Part shown: positions 25,127-36,231 of the stretch, one piece after another | How the letters are laid out: every line of letters starts with the position of its first letter | Position numbering within the stretch: position 1 is the stretch's first letter | Assembly (NCBI RefSeq): GCF_030816855.1 | Contig: NZ_JAUSYK010000001.1 | Location: 2,790,001 to 2,854,000, forward strand | Origin: Arthrobacter sp. B3I4 | GTDB taxonomy: Bacteria; Actinomycetota; Actinomycetes; Actinomycetales; Micrococcaceae | DNA length: 64,000 bases | Direction: 5' to 3' | Notes under the pieces: generated by a model | Told to the model about the DNA's origin: nothing | Seen by the model: the letters and a program-made list of their open reading frames with translations, nothing else | The model's database searches: none | Program-made: the position numbers and the translations under genes

Positions 25127-26584
25127 CTACAGGACCGCGATTGCCCGGTCGGTCGGCGCAACGGGCGCCGGAAGAATGGTGCTTCCCATCAGGAACTTGT
25201 CCACCGCTGCGGCGCACGCGCGGCCCTCGGCGATCGCCCAGACGATCAGGGACTGCCCGCGGCCGGCGTCCCCGGCAACGAAGACGCCCTCGGTGTTGGT
25301 CATGTAGTAGCCGTCCCGGGCCACGTTGCCGCGGCCGTCGAATTCGGCGTGCACCTGCTCGGTGATGCCAGCCGGCTCCGCGCCGGTGAAGCCCAGGGCC
25401 AGGAAGACCAGATCGGCCGGAATGATCCGCTCGGTGCCGGCCTTGGGGACGCGCTTGCCGTCCACGAACTCGGTCTCGGCGACCTTCACCCCGGTCAGCT
25501 TGCCGTCCTCGCCGACGAACTCGACGGTGGAGGCCAGGTAGGTCCGTTCGCCGCCTTCCTCGTGCGCGCTGGCCACCTCGAACAGGGTGGGGAACGTCGG
25601 CCACGGCTGGTGCGCGGCGCGCTCGGCGGACGGCTGCTTGCCGATCGCCAGCGTGGTCACCGACGCCGCGTGATGCCGGTGGGCGGTGCCCAGGCAGTCC
25701 GCGCCGGTGTCGCCGCCGCCGAGGATCACCACGTGCTTGCCGGCCGCGTTGATCTGGTTCTCCACCGTCTCACCGGCCACGGCGCGGTTGGCGGGGACAA
25801 GGTAGTCCATCGCGAAGTGCACACCCTCTAGCTCGCGGCCCGGGATCGGCAGGTCACGCGGCACGGTGGCTCCCGTGGCGACCACAATGGCGTCGTACCG
25901 CCGGCGCAGCTGCTCCCAGGTCACGTCCTTGCCGACCTCGACGCCGGCCCGGAAGCGGGTGCCTTCGGCCTTCATCTGGTCCAGGCGGCGGTCCACGTGT
26001 TCTTTTTCCATCTTGAAATCGGGGATGCCGTACCGCAGCAGCCCGCCGATCTTGTCGTCGCGCTCATAGACGGCGACGGTGTGGCCGACCCGGGTCAGCT
26101 GCTGCGCGGCAGCGAGCCCGGCCGGGCCGGAGCCGACGACGGCGACCGTCTTGCCGGTCAGGCGTGCCGGCGGCAGCGGCGTGACGAAGCCGTTGTCGAA
26201 CGCCTGGTCCGCAATGGACACCTCGACCTGCTTGATGGTCACGGCGGGCTGGTTGATGCCCAGCACGCAGGACGCCTCACAGGGCGCCGGGCAGAGCCGG
26301 CCGGTGAATTCGGGGAAGTTGTTCGTGGCGTGCAGCCGCTCGATCGCTTCCTCCCCCTTGTCCCGCCAGATCAGGTCGTTCCACTCTGGGATCAGGTTGC
26401 CCAGCGGGCAGCCCTGGTGGCAGAACGGCACGCCGCAGTCCATGCAGCGGCCGGCCTGGGCCTTCAGGACACCCTTCTCCTGGGCTTCGTACACCTCTTT
26501 CCAGTCCATGATGCGGACCGGAACGGGACGGCGCGGCTGGGTTTCACGCTGGCGTACTTTCAGAAATCCGCGTGGATCAGCCAC
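25127..26584 (-). CDS. gltD: Glutamate synthase small (beta) subunit
   Basis: 485 residues. It supplies electrons from NADPH to the large subunit through FAD and 4Fe-4S clusters. N-terminal cluster ligands are C47, C50, C55 and C59 ([17 protein letters not shown]) and C98, C102 and C106 (CPAPCEASC). FAD ([17 protein letters not shown]) and NADPH ([17 protein letters not shown]) Rossmann motifs follow. Its start overlaps the gltB stop by 8 nt. Confidence 0.96.
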   Translation of the reverse strand: MADPRGFLKVRQRETQPRRPVPVRIMDWKEVYEAQEKGVLKAQAGRCMDCGVPFCHQGCPLGNLIPEWNDLIWRDKGEEAIERLHATNNFPEFTGRLCPAPCEASCVLGINQPAVTIKQVEVSIADQAFDNGFVTPLPPARLTGKTVAVVGSGPAGLAAAQQLTRVGHTVAVYERDDKIGGLLRYGIPDFKMEKEHVDRRLDQMKAEGTRFRAGVEVGKDVTWEQLRRRYDAIVVATGATVPRDLPIPGRELEGVHFAMDYLVPANRAVAGETVENQINAAGKHVVILGGGDTGADCLGTAHRHHAASVTTLAIGKQPSAERAAHQPWPTFPTLFEVASAHEEGGERTYLASTVEFVGEDGKLTGVKVAETEFVDGKRVPKAGTERIIPADLVFLALGFTGAEPAGITEQVHAEFDGRGNVARDGYYMTNTEGVFVAGDAGRGQSLIVWAIAEGRACAAAVDKFLMGSTILPAPVAPTDRAIAVL

Positions 26585-29500
26585 CGGTCACCTCCAGGAT
26601 TCGAGACCAAACTTCTTCGCCGTCGGGGTCCAGGCCCTCTTCGATGGCGTCAAGACGGGTTTGCAGTACTGCCGCGTAGTCCCGCGGCAGCACCTTGGTA
26701 ATGCGGGCAGCGGTGTTGTCGAAGTCCTCGAGCAGCCGGGCCGCAAGCAGCGACTCGGTTTCCTCAAGGTGCTTGACCAGCAGCCCGCGGACAATGTCGC
26801 GGTCCTCGGCGTCCAGTTCACGCAGCTGCAGCTCGCCGGCGTCGAGGGCCTGCTTGTTGACCCGCTCGGACTGCAGGTCCAGCACGAAGGCCGTGCCGCC
26901 GGACATGCCGGCGCCGAAGTTGCGGCCGGTGCGCCCGAGAATGAGCGCCTGGCCGCCGGTCATGTACTCGCAACCGTGGTCACCGATGCCCTCGACGACG
27001 GCGGTCGCACCGGAGTTGCGCACCATGAAGCGCTCCCCCACCTGCCCGCGCAGGAACAGCTCACCGCTGGTGGCGCCGTAACCGATCACGTTGCCGGCAA
27101 TGACGTTCCGTTCCGCCGCAAAGACGTTGCTGCGGTCCGGCCGGACGATGATCCGGCCGCCGGAGAGGCCCTTGCCGACATAGTCGTTCGAGTCACCGAA
27201 CATCCGCAGCGTGATGCCGGCCGGCAGGAAGGCGCCCAGCGACTGGCCGGCGGTGCCGGTCAGGCTGATGTCGATGGTGTCCGGGGCGAGCACGTCGGTG
27301 CTGAAGGTCTTGGTGACCGCGTGCCCGAGCATGGTGCCGACGGAACGGTCGGTGTTGATCACGTTCACGGCGATCTTCACCGGAGTGCGGTCGCTGAGGG
27401 CTTCGGCAGCCATCGCGATCAACCGCTGGTCAAAGTGCTTGTCCAGCTCGTGGTTCTGGCCGGTCAGGTTCCGCAGCGGGGCGTCGTCGTCGAACTCCAG
27501 TCCGTGCAGGATCGGGTCCAGGTCCAGCCCTTCGGCCTTCCAGTGGCTGATCGCGTCGCGGGCGTCGAGCATTTCGGCGTGGCCGATCGCTTCCTCGAGG
27601 CTCCGGAAGCCGAGTTCGGCGAGGATCTCGCGGACCTCCTCGGCGAGGAACTCGAAGAAGTTGACCACGAACTCGGGCTTGCCGGTGAAGCGTGAGCGCA
27701 GCTCGGGGTTCTGCGTGGCGACACCCACCGGGCAGGTATCCAAGTGGCAGACGCGCATCATGATGCAGCCGGAGACCACCAGCGGCGCGGTCGCGAAGCC
27801 GAACTCCTCGCCGCCGAGCAGCGCGGCGATCACAACGTCGCGGCCGGTCTTGAGCTGGCCGTCCACCTGGACCACCACGCGGTCGCGCAGGCCGTTGAGC
27901 ATCAGCGTCTGCTGCGTCTCGGCGAGGCCCAGTTCCCACGGCACCCCGGCGTGCTTGAGCGAATTCAGCGGCGAGGCGCCGGTGCCGCCGTCGTGCCCGG
28001 AAACCAGGACGACGTCGGCCTTGGCCTTGGTGACGCCGGCCGCAACGGTGCCGATGCCGACCTCGGAGACCAGCTTGACGTGGACCCGCGCCGAGGGGTT
28101 GGCGCGCTTTGCATCGTAGATCAGCTGCGCGAGGTCTTCGATCGAGTAGATGTCGTGGTGCGGCGGCGGGGAGATCAGTCCGACGCCGGGCGTGGAGTGC
28201 CGGGTCCGGGCCACCCAGGGGTAAACCTTCTGGGCCATCAGCTGGCCGCCTTCGCCGGGCTTGGCACCCTGGGCCATCTTGATCTGGATGTCGTCGGCGT
28301 TGGTCAGGTACAGGCTGGTGACGCCGAAACGGCCGGAAGCGATCTGTTTGACCGCGGAACGGCGCGTGGGGTCCAGCAACCGCTCCACGTCCTCGCCGCC
28401 TTCACCGGTGTTGGACTTCCCGCCGAGCCGGTTCATCGCGATCGCGAGGGTCTCGTGGGCTTCCTGTGAGATGGAGCCGTAGCTCATCGCGCCGGTGGAG
28501 AAGCGCTTGACGATGCTGGAGACCGGCTCCACTTCCTCAAGCGGAACCGCGGGGCGCAGCCCGCCCTTGAACTTGAGCAGTCCGCGCAGGGTCATCAGGT
28601 TCTGGGACTGGTCGTCCACGCCGCGGGTGTAGGCCTTGAAGATGTCGTAGCGGCGTTCACGCGTGGCGTGCTGAAGCCGGAACACCGTCTCCGGGTTGAA
28701 CAGGTGCGGTTCGCCGTCGCGGCGCCACTGGTACTCGCCGCCGCCCAGCAAGGGCTGGTGCGGCTGCTCGATGCCGTTTTCGGGGTACGCCATCCGGTGC
28801 CGCGCCGCGACTTCCGCGGCGATGACGTCCAGGCCGACGCCGCCGAGCTGGGAGTGGGTGCCGGCGAAGTACTCGTCCACGAGCTCCTGGCCGAGGCCAA
28901 GCGCCTCGAAGGTCTGGGCGCCGGTGTACGAGGCGACCGTGGAGATGCCCATCTTGGACATGATCTTCAGGACACCCTTGCCGAGGCCCTTGATCAGGTT
29001 GTACACCCCGTCATGCGCGCTGACGCCGGTGACGTCGCCGGCAGCGATGAGCTGTTCGACGGATTCCATCGCTAGGTACGGGTTGACGGCCGAGGCGCCG
29101 TAGCCGATGAGGACGGCGATGTGGTGGGTTTCGCGGACGTCGCCGGCCTCGACCACGAGGGCGGTCTTGGTGCGGTTGGCGCTGCGGAGCAGGTGGTGGT
29201 GCACCGCGCTGACCAGCAGCAGGGACGGGATCGGCGCCCACTGGGCGTTCGAGTCGCGGTCCGAGAGCACGACGTACTGCACGCCGCGGTTGATTGCACC
29301 GGAGACCTGCTCGCAGATTTCGGTCAGCCGGGCTCGGAGCGCGTGTTCGCCGCCCTCGGGGCGGTACAGGCCGCGGACCTTCATCGCGACCCGGTCGCCG
29401 TCGGCGTTCTCGATGTTCGCGATTTTGGCCAGTTGGTCGTTGTTGATCACCGGGAACGGCAGCGAGACCTGCGGTTGGCGGACCTGCTTGGTATCCAGCA

Positions 29501-31193
29501 GGTTGCCGTTGGGTCCGATCGCGCAGGTCAGCGATGTAACGAGTTCCTCGCGGATTGCGTCCAGCGGCGGGTTGGTGACCTGCGCGAAGGACTGCACGAA
29601 GTAGTCGAAGAGCAGCCTCGGCCGCTTGGAGAGCACGGCCACCGGGGTGTCCGAACCCATGGCGCCCAGCGGTTCGGCGCCGGTGCGGGCCATCGGGCCG
29701 AGCAGGATCTTCAGTTCCTCGGTGGTGTAGCCAAAGGTGCGCTGGCGGATGTTGACCGACGCGGCGGTGTGCACGACGTGCTCGCGCTCGGGCAGGTCCT
29801 TGAGGTCGATCAGGTTTTCTTTGACCCATTCGGCCCATGGGTTCGCCGCGGCCACCTCGGCCTTGACCTCGGCGTCGTCGATGATCCGGCCCGCCTCGGT
29901 GTCCACCAGGAACATTTTGCCCGGCGAGACGCGGCCCTTCTTGACCACTCTGGAAGGTTCGACGTCGATGACGCCCACCTCGGAGGCGAAGACGACCAGA
30001 CCGTCCTCGGTAATCCAGTAGCGGCCCGGGCGCAGCCCGTTGCGGTCCAGGGTGGCGCCGACGAGGTCCCCGTCGGTGAAGGACACGGCGGCCGGGCCGT
30101 CCCACGGCTCCATCAGCATCGAGTGGTACTCGTAGAACGCACGCCGCGCCGGGTCCATCGTGGCGTGGTTCTCCCAGGCCTCCGGGATCATCATCATGAT
30201 CGAGTGCGTGATGGGCCGGCCGGAGAGCCAGAGCAGTTCCGCGACCTCGTCGAACGAGGCCGAGTCGGAGGCGCCGGGGGTGCAGATCGGGTACAGCTCC
30301 TCGGGGCTGTCCCCGAGCAGCGGGTTGGCCAGCTGCGACTGCCGGGCCCGCATCCAGTTCCGGTTGCCCTTGACCGTGTTGATCTCGCCGTTGTGCGCGA
30401 TGGTGCGGAACGGCTGGGCCAGCGGCCAGGACGGGAAGGTGTTGGTGGAAAAGCGCGAGTGGACGATCGCGAGCTTGGTCTTGAACCGCTTGTCCGACAG
30501 ATCCGGGTAGAACGGTTCCAGCTGGGCGGTGGTGAGCATGCCCTTGTAGACGATGGTCCGGGAGGACAGCGAGGGGAAGTACACGCCGAACTTGTTCTGC
30601 GCGCGCTTGCGGATCCGCCAGGCGCGGGAGTCGAGTTCGTTCCGGGAGAGCGTTTCGCCCGTCGCGGAGGCCAGGAACGGCTGGGAGAAGTACGGCATGC
30701 AGGCGCGGGCCATGGCTCCGACGAGGTCGGCGACGATCGGGACTTCGCGCCAGCCGAGGACGGTGAGCCCCTCGTCGGCGGCAAGGCCCTCGATGCCGGT
30801 CCTCGCGGACTCGGATTCGCGCTGTTCGGCCGGAAGGAACGCGGTGCCGACGACGTATTGTCCTGCGGCGGGCAGTTCGAAGTCGGTGACCGCGCGGAAG
30901 AATTCGTCCGGGACCTGCATCAGCAACCCGGCGCCGTCGCCGGTTCCCTCGTCCGCGCCGACGGCGCCGCGGTGCTCGAGGTTGCGCAGGGCGGTGAGGG
31001 CAGCGTCGACGATGTCGTAGCCCGGCTCGCCGCGCAGGGTGGCGATGATGGCCAGCCCGCAGGCATCCTTCTCTTGCTCAGGGTTGTAGAGGCCGGCGGC
31101 CGGCGGCAGTGCCGCGAATCGCTTGAACGGCGATACTGCGGCCGCGGGCTCTTCCGGGCCGGACCAACTGGGGCTAGGCAGGGTTTGGGTCAT
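26577..31193 (-). CDS. gltB: Glutamate synthase large (alpha) subunit
   Basis: 1538 residues from the ATG at 31193 (GGAAGGA upstream; a further in-frame ATG at 31238 lacks this support). The N-terminal glutaminase begins at the processed Cys in [12 protein letters not shown] (C45), leaving a 44-residue propeptide. The FMN domain contains [12 protein letters not shown], and the 3Fe-4S cluster site is [13 protein letters not shown]. The C-terminal beta-helix repeats (GxxxxGG) follow. It makes two glutamates from 2-oxoglutarate and glutamine together with GltD. Confidence 0.96.
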   Translation of the reverse strand: MTQTLPSPSWSGPEEPAAAVSPFKRFAALPPAAGLYNPEQEKDACGLAIIATLRGEPGYDIVDAALTALRNLEHRGAVGADEGTGDGAGLLMQVPDEFFRAVTDFELPAAGQYVVGTAFLPAEQRESESARTGIEGLAADEGLTVLGWREVPIVADLVGAMARACMPYFSQPFLASATGETLSRNELDSRAWRIRKRAQNKFGVYFPSLSSRTIVYKGMLTTAQLEPFYPDLSDKRFKTKLAIVHSRFSTNTFPSWPLAQPFRTIAHNGEINTVKGNRNWMRARQSQLANPLLGDSPEELYPICTPGASDSASFDEVAELLWLSGRPITHSIMMMIPEAWENHATMDPARRAFYEYHSMLMEPWDGPAAVSFTDGDLVGATLDRNGLRPGRYWITEDGLVVFASEVGVIDVEPSRVVKKGRVSPGKMFLVDTEAGRIIDDAEVKAEVAAANPWAEWVKENLIDLKDLPEREHVVHTAASVNIRQRTFGYTTEELKILLGPMARTGAEPLGAMGSDTPVAVLSKRPRLLFDYFVQSFAQVTNPPLDAIREELVTSLTCAIGPNGNLLDTKQVRQPQVSLPFPVINNDQLAKIANIENADGDRVAMKVRGLYRPEGGEHALRARLTEICEQVSGAINRGVQYVVLSDRDSNAQWAPIPSLLLVSAVHHHLLRSANRTKTALVVEAGDVRETHHIAVLIGYGASAVNPYLAMESVEQLIAAGDVTGVSAHDGVYNLIKGLGKGVLKIMSKMGISTVASYTGAQTFEALGLGQELVDEYFAGTHSQLGGVGLDVIAAEVAARHRMAYPENGIEQPHQPLLGGGEYQWRRDGEPHLFNPETVFRLQHATRERRYDIFKAYTRGVDDQSQNLMTLRGLLKFKGGLRPAVPLEEVEPVSSIVKRFSTGAMSYGSISQEAHETLAIAMNRLGGKSNTGEGGEDVERLLDPTRRSAVKQIASGRFGVTSLYLTNADDIQIKMAQGAKPGEGGQLMAQKVYPWVARTRHSTPGVGLISPPPHHDIYSIEDLAQLIYDAKRANPSARVHVKLVSEVGIGTVAAGVTKAKADVVLVSGHDGGTGASPLNSLKHAGVPWELGLAETQQTLMLNGLRDRVVVQVDGQLKTGRDVVIAALLGGEEFGFATAPLVVSGCIMMRVCHLDTCPVGVATQNPELRSRFTGKPEFVVNFFEFLAEEVREILAELGFRSLEEAIGHAEMLDARDAISHWKAEGLDLDPILHGLEFDDDAPLRNLTGQNHELDKHFDQRLIAMAAEALSDRTPVKIAVNVINTDRSVGTMLGHAVTKTFSTDVLAPDTIDISLTGTAGQSLGAFLPAGITLRMFGDSNDYVGKGLSGGRIIVRPDRSNVFAAERNVIAGNVIGYGATSGELFLRGQVGERFMVRNSGATAVVEGIGDHGCEYMTGGQALILGRTGRNFGAGMSGGTAFVLDLQSERVNKQALDAGELQLRELDAEDRDIVRGLLVKHLEETESLLAARLLEDFDNTAARITKVLPRDYAAVLQTRLDAIEEGLDPDGEEVWSRILEVTGG

Positions 31194-31290
31194 GAGAGAC
31201 GTCCTTCCTCCTGATCGTGCGTATGGGAGGGACAACATTGGCCCGATCGGTGCGCCGGTGTGACGGGCACAACAACGTGAATTTAGCTAC

Positions 31291-31323
31291 TCGAATTGTA
31301 GGCCAGCACCGCATTCTGGACGA
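31291..31323 (-). promoter_or_regulatory. Candidate promoter for gltBD
   Basis: On the minus strand TACAAT (31295-31300) forms a good -10, with a weak TTCGTC 18 bp upstream. It lies about 100 bp before the gltB start in the 262-bp gap after lgt. No leader structure was recognised. Confidence 0.35.
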
Positions 31324-31455
31324 ACAGTTACGCGGGCCGCTGGCCGGGGTTGCATGGCTGCAGTTGTCTGCTGTCCCCTGCAATCCCTGGTGCCACGACG
31401 TTGTGGACCCGGGCTCCACTGGCGGTCGCCGTGTAGCCCGGTATACGGGGCTGAC

Positions 31456-32733
31456 CTACTTGATCTTGTCAGCGTCCGGCGCGGTTCCGGCGGCCCGGCG
31501 GCCGGAGCGCCCGACTGCTGGTTCTCCGGTGGCGGGCTTTGCTTCGCCGGTAGTTTCCCCGCCGGCTTCGGTCTGCACCGAGGCGCGGTCCGCACCGTTT
31601 TGATTCTCCGGGAGATTATCACGGGATTCAGATTCTGAGACAGCAGAGTCCGAATGGTGGATGGCCGGCACCGGGGCTTTTTCCGTCTTCACTTCGCCGG
31701 TGCGACGGTCTTCGGCGTCGCCGGCCAGGTCAGCGTCGCTGGCCTTGTCTGCGTCGGCTTTATCCGCGTCAGCCTTATCCGCGTCAGCCTTATCCGCGTC
31801 TGCCACTGCCTTGCCGTTGTCGGCGTCGGCCGGTTCGCGGCCGGGCAGGTACACGTTATCCGGAACGTCGCGCTTTCGCAGCCCGAGCACGATGAACGCC
31901 ACCAGGGCGGCGGTGAGCACGAGGACGCTGGTCCAGACGTTAAGCCGGGTGGTGATGCCGAAGAGACTGATCTGCTCGGCGTCGTCAATCCGCATGGCCT
32001 CGATCCAGACGCGTCCGAGGGTGTAGTAGATGGCGTACAGCCAGAACAGCCGGCTGCGGCGGAAGTTGAATCGTCGGTCCAGTGCCAGCAGCAGCAGAAC
32101 TCCGACGAGGTTCCACAGAGATTCGTAGAGGAAAGTGGGGTGGAACAGCGTGTCCGCGGGCATGCCCGCCGGGAAGTTGGGGTTGTCGGCGTCGACCTGC
32201 AGTCCCCAGGGCAGCGTGGTGGGGCCGCCGAAGAGTTCCTGGTTGAAGTAGTTGCCCCAGCGGCCGATCGCCTGGGCCAGCAGCAGCCCGGGCGCCGCTG
32301 CGTCCACGAAGGCGCTCAGTTTGACCCCCGCGCGGCGGCAGCCGATCCAGGCGCCGACGGCACCCAGCACCACGGCTCCCCAGATCCCCAGGCCGCCGCG
32401 CTGGATCTGCGGAATCAGCGACAGGTCGCCGGTGCCGTCGAAGCCCGGGCCGAAGTAGGCGTCCGGGGAGGACACCACGTGGTAGAGCCGGCCGCCGATG
32501 ATGCCGAAGGGGATCGCCCAGATGGCGATGTCCCAGACGCTGCCTTCAGGTGCGCCGCGGCGGGCCCACCGCACGGAGGTCAGCCAGAGCCCGGCAATGA
32601 TGCCGGCGAGGATGCACAGCGCGTACGCGTGGATGCGCAGCGACCCCCAGGGCAGCGGGATATCGAACCCGGACCAGTCCGGGCTCGGAATGCTGGCGGG
32701 AACCATCGCTGCCGCTCGGAGGACTGACTGCAT
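31456..32733 (-). CDS. lgt: Prolipoprotein diacylglyceryl transferase with long acidic repeat tail
   Basis: 425 residues, against about 260-300 for most family members. The membrane core (residues about 25-290) has HAYALCILAGIIAGLW, the catalytic IGGRLYHVV and the Lgt signature GRWGNYFNQELFG. It transfers diacylglycerol from phosphatidylglycerol to the lipobox Cys of prelipoproteins. The extra ~130 C-terminal residues are disordered and acidic and contain four KADAD-type repeats. It is 3 bp downstream of trpA, the usual actinobacterial position. Confidence 0.95.
   Translation of the reverse strand: MQSVLRAAAMVPASIPSPDWSGFDIPLPWGSLRIHAYALCILAGIIAGLWLTSVRWARRGAPEGSVWDIAIWAIPFGIIGGRLYHVVSSPDAYFGPGFDGTGDLSLIPQIQRGGLGIWGAVVLGAVGAWIGCRRAGVKLSAFVDAAAPGLLLAQAIGRWGNYFNQELFGGPTTLPWGLQVDADNPNFPAGMPADTLFHPTFLYESLWNLVGVLLLLALDRRFNFRRSRLFWLYAIYYTLGRVWIEAMRIDDAEQISLFGITTRLNVWTSVLVLTAALVAFIVLGLRKRDVPDNVYLPGREPADADNGKAVADADKADADKADADKADADKASDADLAGDAEDRRTGEVKTEKAPVPAIHHSDSAVSESESRDNLPENQNGADRASVQTEAGGETTGEAKPATGEPAVGRSGRRAAGTAPDADKIK
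31744..31805 (-). repeat. 15-bp tandem repeat inside lgt (about four KADAD units)
   Basis: The + strand shows successive copies of TCCGCGTCAGCCTTA with small changes. Each encodes five residues of the disordered tail, so unit gain or loss keeps the frame. Length variation between strains is expected. Confidence 0.85.
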
Positions 32734-32736
32734 CGC

Positions 32737-33597
32737 TTACGCTTCTTCCTTGCTGAGACCGGTGCTCAGCTCCTTCGTCAGGGACGCTACCGCATCAACG
32801 CCGCCCTCACCGATCGCCGCGACGAGGGCGGTCCCGACGATCACGCCGTCGGCATAGGCGGCGATTTCGCGGACGTGGCCGGCGTTGGAGACGCCCAGGC
32901 CGACGCAGACGCGCTCGGCGCCGGCGGCGTGGGCCGCGGCAACGACGTCCTTGGCAGCGGAGCTGACCGAGGTGCGGGCGCCGGTGACGCCCATGATGGA
33001 GACGGCGTAGACGAAGCCGCGGCTCGCGTCCACGGTGCGTTTCATCCGTTCCGGGGTGGAAGACGGCGCCACCAGGAACACCCGGTCCAGGCCGTGTTTG
33101 TCCGAGGCCGCCATCCATTCAGCGGCCTCGTCGGGGATCAGGTCCGGGGTGATCAGACCGGCTCCGCCGGCTTCGGCGAGCCGGCGGGAGAATTCGTCCA
33201 CGCCCATCCGGACCACGGGGTTCCAGTAGGTCATGACCAGGACCGCGGCGTCGGTCCTGCTCGTGATGCCGCGGACGACGTCGAACACCTGGCTGACGTG
33301 GAAGCCCTTGGCAAGCGCTTCGGTCGTGGCTGCCTGGATGACCTGGCCGTCCATCACCGGATCCGAATACGGAATGCCAATCTCGATCAGGTCGGCGCCG
33401 TTTTCGGCCAGGGCGATGCCGGCGGCAATGGTGTCCTCGACGCTCGGGTATCCGGCGGGCAGGTAGCCGATCAGCGCGGCGCGGCCCTGGGCCTTCGCGC
33501 GGTCAATCGCCGCGGCGGACTTGCTGGCGTACGGCGCGTCGCTGGTTCCGGCGCTGTTCTCTGCGCTGGCTCCGGCACTGTTCTCTGCGGTGCTCAC
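32737..33597 (-). CDS. trpA: Tryptophan synthase alpha subunit
   Basis: 286 residues from a GTG start with AGGAGGGTG upstream. It cleaves indole-3-glycerol phosphate to indole. Signatures are [19 protein letters not shown], with the catalytic Glu and Asp, and [15 protein letters not shown]. An N-terminal extension of about 25 residues is made of ENSAG-type repeats. GTGA overlap with the trpB stop couples the two subunits. Confidence 0.95.
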   Translation of the reverse strand: MSTAENSAGASAENSAGTSDAPYASKSAAAIDRAKAQGRAALIGYLPAGYPSVEDTIAAGIALAENGADLIEIGIPYSDPVMDGQVIQAATTEALAKGFHVSQVFDVVRGITSRTDAAVLVMTYWNPVVRMGVDEFSRRLAEAGGAGLITPDLIPDEAAEWMAASDKHGLDRVFLVAPSSTPERMKRTVDASRGFVYAVSIMGVTGARTSVSSAAKDVVAAAHAAGAERVCVGLGVSNAGHVREIAAYADGVIVGTALVAAIGEGGVDAVASLTKELSTGLSKEEA

Positions 33598-34967
33598 AAC
33601 TGTTCACCCTCCTGGGCGATCTCGGCTTCGGGTGAATCCTTGTCCAGCAGGTCAAACCATTCAGCGGCGGTCGCCACGTCCTTGTCGCCACGGCCGGACA
33701 GGTTGACCAGCACGATTTTCTCGGCCGGGTCGCCCGTGCCGTCCCCGGCGTCGGCGGCGAGCCGCTGGCCCACCTTGATGGCCCCGGCGAGGGCGTGGGC
33801 GGACTCGATGGCGGGGATGATGCCCTCGGTGCGGCACAGCAGGCGGAAGGCCTCCATGGCTTCGCTGTCCGTGATCGGTTCGTAGCTGACCCGGCCGATG
33901 TCCGCGAGGTAGGAGTGCTCCGGTCCGACGCCGGGGTAGTCCAGCCCGGCCGAGATGGAGTGCGACTCGACGGTCTGGCCGTCCTCGTCCTGCATCAGGT
34001 AGGACCTTGCGCCGTGCAGCACGCCCGGCCGGCCGAGGGTGATGGTGGCGGCGTGGCGGCCGGTTTCGACGCCGTCGCCGCCTGCCTCGAAGCCGTAGAT
34101 CTTCACCGACGGGTCATCAAGGAAGCCGTGGAAGATGCCGATGGCGTTGGAGCCGCCGCCGATGCAGGCGCAGACAGCATCCGGCAACCGGCCGGTCTGG
34201 TCCAGGATCTGGGCGCGAGCCTCTTCGCCGATGACCTCGTGGAAGTAGCGCACCATCGCCGGGAAGGGGTGCGCTCCGGCGGCGGTGCCCAGCAGGTAGT
34301 GGGTGCTGTCCACGTTGGCGACCCAGTCGCGGAGCGCTTCGTTGATGGCGTCCTTGAGCGTCTGGGAACCGTTGGTCACCGGGATGACGGTGGCGCCGAG
34401 GAGTTCCATCCGGGCCACGTTGAGGGCCTGCCGGCGGCAGTCCTCGGCGCCCATGTAGACCACGCATTCAAGGCCCAGCAGGGCGGCGGCCGTGGCGCTG
34501 GCGACACCGTGCTGGCCGGCCCCGGTCTCGGCAATGACCCGCGTCTTGCCCATGCGCTTGGCCAGCAGCGCCTGGCCCAGCACGTTGTTGATCTTGTGCG
34601 AGCCGGTGTGGTTCAGGTCTTCGCGCTTGAGGAAGATGCGCACTCCCCCGGCGTGCTCCGCGAAGCGCTTGGCTTCGGTGAGCAGCGACGGGCGGCCCGA
34701 GTAGTTCTTGTTCAGCTCCGCGATCTGGGCGGTGAACTCCGGATCGGCCTTGGCCTTCTCGAAGGTGTCCTCGAGTTCGTCGAGGGCGGCGATCAGGGAT
34801 TCAGGCATCCAGCGGCCGCCGTAGGAGCCGAAGTAGGGCCCCGGGGCGTGCCGCAGGGAGGGTGTGCCCTGCGGTCCGTTGTCGTCGGGTCGGTTGCCCT
34901 GCAGGAACGCGTCCGCGGGGCTTTCCTCTGAGCCGGCTGTTGGTGCATCGACCATCAGTCTCACCAT
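33594..34967 (-). CDS. trpB: Tryptophan synthase beta subunit
   Basis: 457 residues. PLP enzyme condensing indole with serine. The PLP lysine is in [15 protein letters not shown]; the phosphate loop is [12 protein letters not shown]. The glutamate/substrate region [20 protein letters not shown] is conserved. A second ATG four codons in (34955) is an equally good start. The N-terminal 35 residues before the core are variable in the family. Confidence 0.96.
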   Translation of the reverse strand: MVRLMVDAPTAGSEESPADAFLQGNRPDDNGPQGTPSLRHAPGPYFGSYGGRWMPESLIAALDELEDTFEKAKADPEFTAQIAELNKNYSGRPSLLTEAKRFAEHAGGVRIFLKREDLNHTGSHKINNVLGQALLAKRMGKTRVIAETGAGQHGVASATAAALLGLECVVYMGAEDCRRQALNVARMELLGATVIPVTNGSQTLKDAINEALRDWVANVDSTHYLLGTAAGAHPFPAMVRYFHEVIGEEARAQILDQTGRLPDAVCACIGGGSNAIGIFHGFLDDPSVKIYGFEAGGDGVETGRHAATITLGRPGVLHGARSYLMQDEDGQTVESHSISAGLDYPGVGPEHSYLADIGRVSYEPITDSEAMEAFRLLCRTEGIIPAIESAHALAGAIKVGQRLAADAGDGTGDPAEKIVLVNLSGRGDKDVATAAEWFDLLDKDSPEAEIAQEGEQL

Positions 34968-35047
34968 CCTGTTCCACTGCTAACTAGATCTTTGGTGCCG
35001 CACTGACACGCCGCGGTGCCCGGCCGGTGGTCCGGTCCGGCCTCGAG

Positions 35048-35863
35048 TCAGGAGCGTGCGGCGATTTCTTCGGCCCCGGCGGCCATGAATTGCGCGATCC
35101 GCTCGCGCGGGGTTGCGTCGCTGACCAGCGCTTCGCCCACCAGGACAGCGTTGGCGCCGTTGGCCGCGTAGTGGCGGACGTCGTCGACGCCGCGTACTCC
35201 CGACTCGCCGACCACAAGGGCCCCGGCGGGGATCGCGGCGGCGAGTTCGGCGAAAACGGACCGGTCGACGTCGAGCGTCTTGAGGTTGCGGACGTTGACG
35301 CCGATGATCCTGGCGCCAGCGGCGACGGCACGGTCCACTTCGCCGGGCGTGTGCGTCTCGACCAGCACGTTCATGCCCAGTTCCCGGCTGAGCGCTGCAT
35401 ACTCGCGCAACTGCTCATCGGAGAGCGAGGCGACGATCAGCAGGATCAGGTCGGCGCCATGCGCGCGCGCTTCCCAGATCTGGTACTCGTCGATCATGAA
35501 GTCCTTGCGCAGCAGCGGAATGTCCACCGCCGCCCGGACTGCGTCCAGGTCTGCGAGCGAACCGTTGAAGCGCCGCTGTTCGGTGAGGACGCTGATCACG
35601 GCCGCGCCGCCGTCGGCGTACTGCACCGCAAGCGAGGCCGGGTCTGCGATGCTCGCCAAAGCGCCCTTGGACGGACTGCTGCGCTTGATTTCGGCAATCA
35701 CCTTCAGCCGGTCCCGGGCGGTGTTCCCGCCCAGGGCGGCCCAGGCGTCGCGGGCCGGCGCTGTCTGGGCAGCGCGGTCTTTCAGTTCGGCAAGCGGAAC
35801 GAGCCGCTGACGGGCCTCCATATCCTCCCTGACACCGGCATTGATGTCATCGAGAACAGTCAC
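35048..35863 (-). CDS. trpC: Indole-3-glycerol phosphate synthase
   Basis: 271 residues from a GTG start. TIM-barrel enzyme that closes the indole ring from CdRP. Signatures are LKVIAEIKRSSPSKG with the catalytic lysine, PLLRKDFMIDEYQI, and GVNVRNLKTLDVD. The N-terminal AELKDRA segment is also typical. No trpF is present, consistent with the PriA solution of many actinobacteria (known of the group; not visible here). Confidence 0.95.
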   Translation of the reverse strand: MTVLDDINAGVREDMEARQRLVPLAELKDRAAQTAPARDAWAALGGNTARDRLKVIAEIKRSSPSKGALASIADPASLAVQYADGGAAVISVLTEQRRFNGSLADLDAVRAAVDIPLLRKDFMIDEYQIWEARAHGADLILLIVASLSDEQLREYAALSRELGMNVLVETHTPGEVDRAVAAGARIIGVNVRNLKTLDVDRSVFAELAAAIPAGALVVGESGVRGVDDVRHYAANGANAVLVGEALVSDATPRERIAQFMAAGAEEIAARS

Positions 35864-35865
35864 CC

Positions 35866-36150
35866 TTAGTGGCCGGCGTTCTTCAGCTTGCTGCCGCCGA
35901 CGCCGTAACCGGCTTTGCGCATGATGAAGCCGACGACGAGGCCGATCAGCATGACGACCACTCCGGCGATGAAGATCGGGGTGTTGGCGATGACGAAGGC
36001 GATGGATGCGATGAGCGCGCCGACCAGCATGATGGCAACGGTGGTCCAGGCGGCGGGGCTGTTGCCGTGGCCAATCGGCTCGCTGTGGTCAACGTGGTCG
36101 TAGATTCCGGGGCCGGCGGCCTGGCTTGCGGAAACAGGGGCTTTGCTCAT
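35866..36150 (-). CDS. Small HGxxPAAW-family membrane protein
   Basis: 94 residues. The motif HGNSPAAW (residues about 28-35) directly precedes two membrane helices (TTVAIMLVGALIASIAFVIA and FIAGVVVMLIGLVVGFIMRKAGYG). The family is small, actinobacterial and almost always found inside trp operons; its function is unknown to me. It sits 2 bp upstream of trpC and 81 bp downstream of the Trp-associated membrane protein. Confidence 0.85.
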   Translation of the reverse strand: MSKAPVSASQAAGPGIYDHVDHSEPIGHGNSPAAWTTVAIMLVGALIASIAFVIANTPIFIAGVVVMLIGLVVGFIMRKAGYGVGGSKLKNAGH

Positions 36151-36231
36151 GGAAATCTCCTCAGGATCAATACTGCTTATATTCTGCCATTCATTGGCGG
36201 AGCTGTTGGCCGCGCGGCTACCGGGTGTCGC

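Noticed and set aside
23517..25307. A 596-codon open frame on the + strand opposite pyk
   Set aside because: Shadow of pyruvate kinase with no ribosome binding site or recognisable domain.
29121..31214. A 697-codon open frame on the + strand opposite gltB
   Set aside because: Antisense to a complete, well-conserved gltB; the frame stays open because of high GC codon bias. No family signature.
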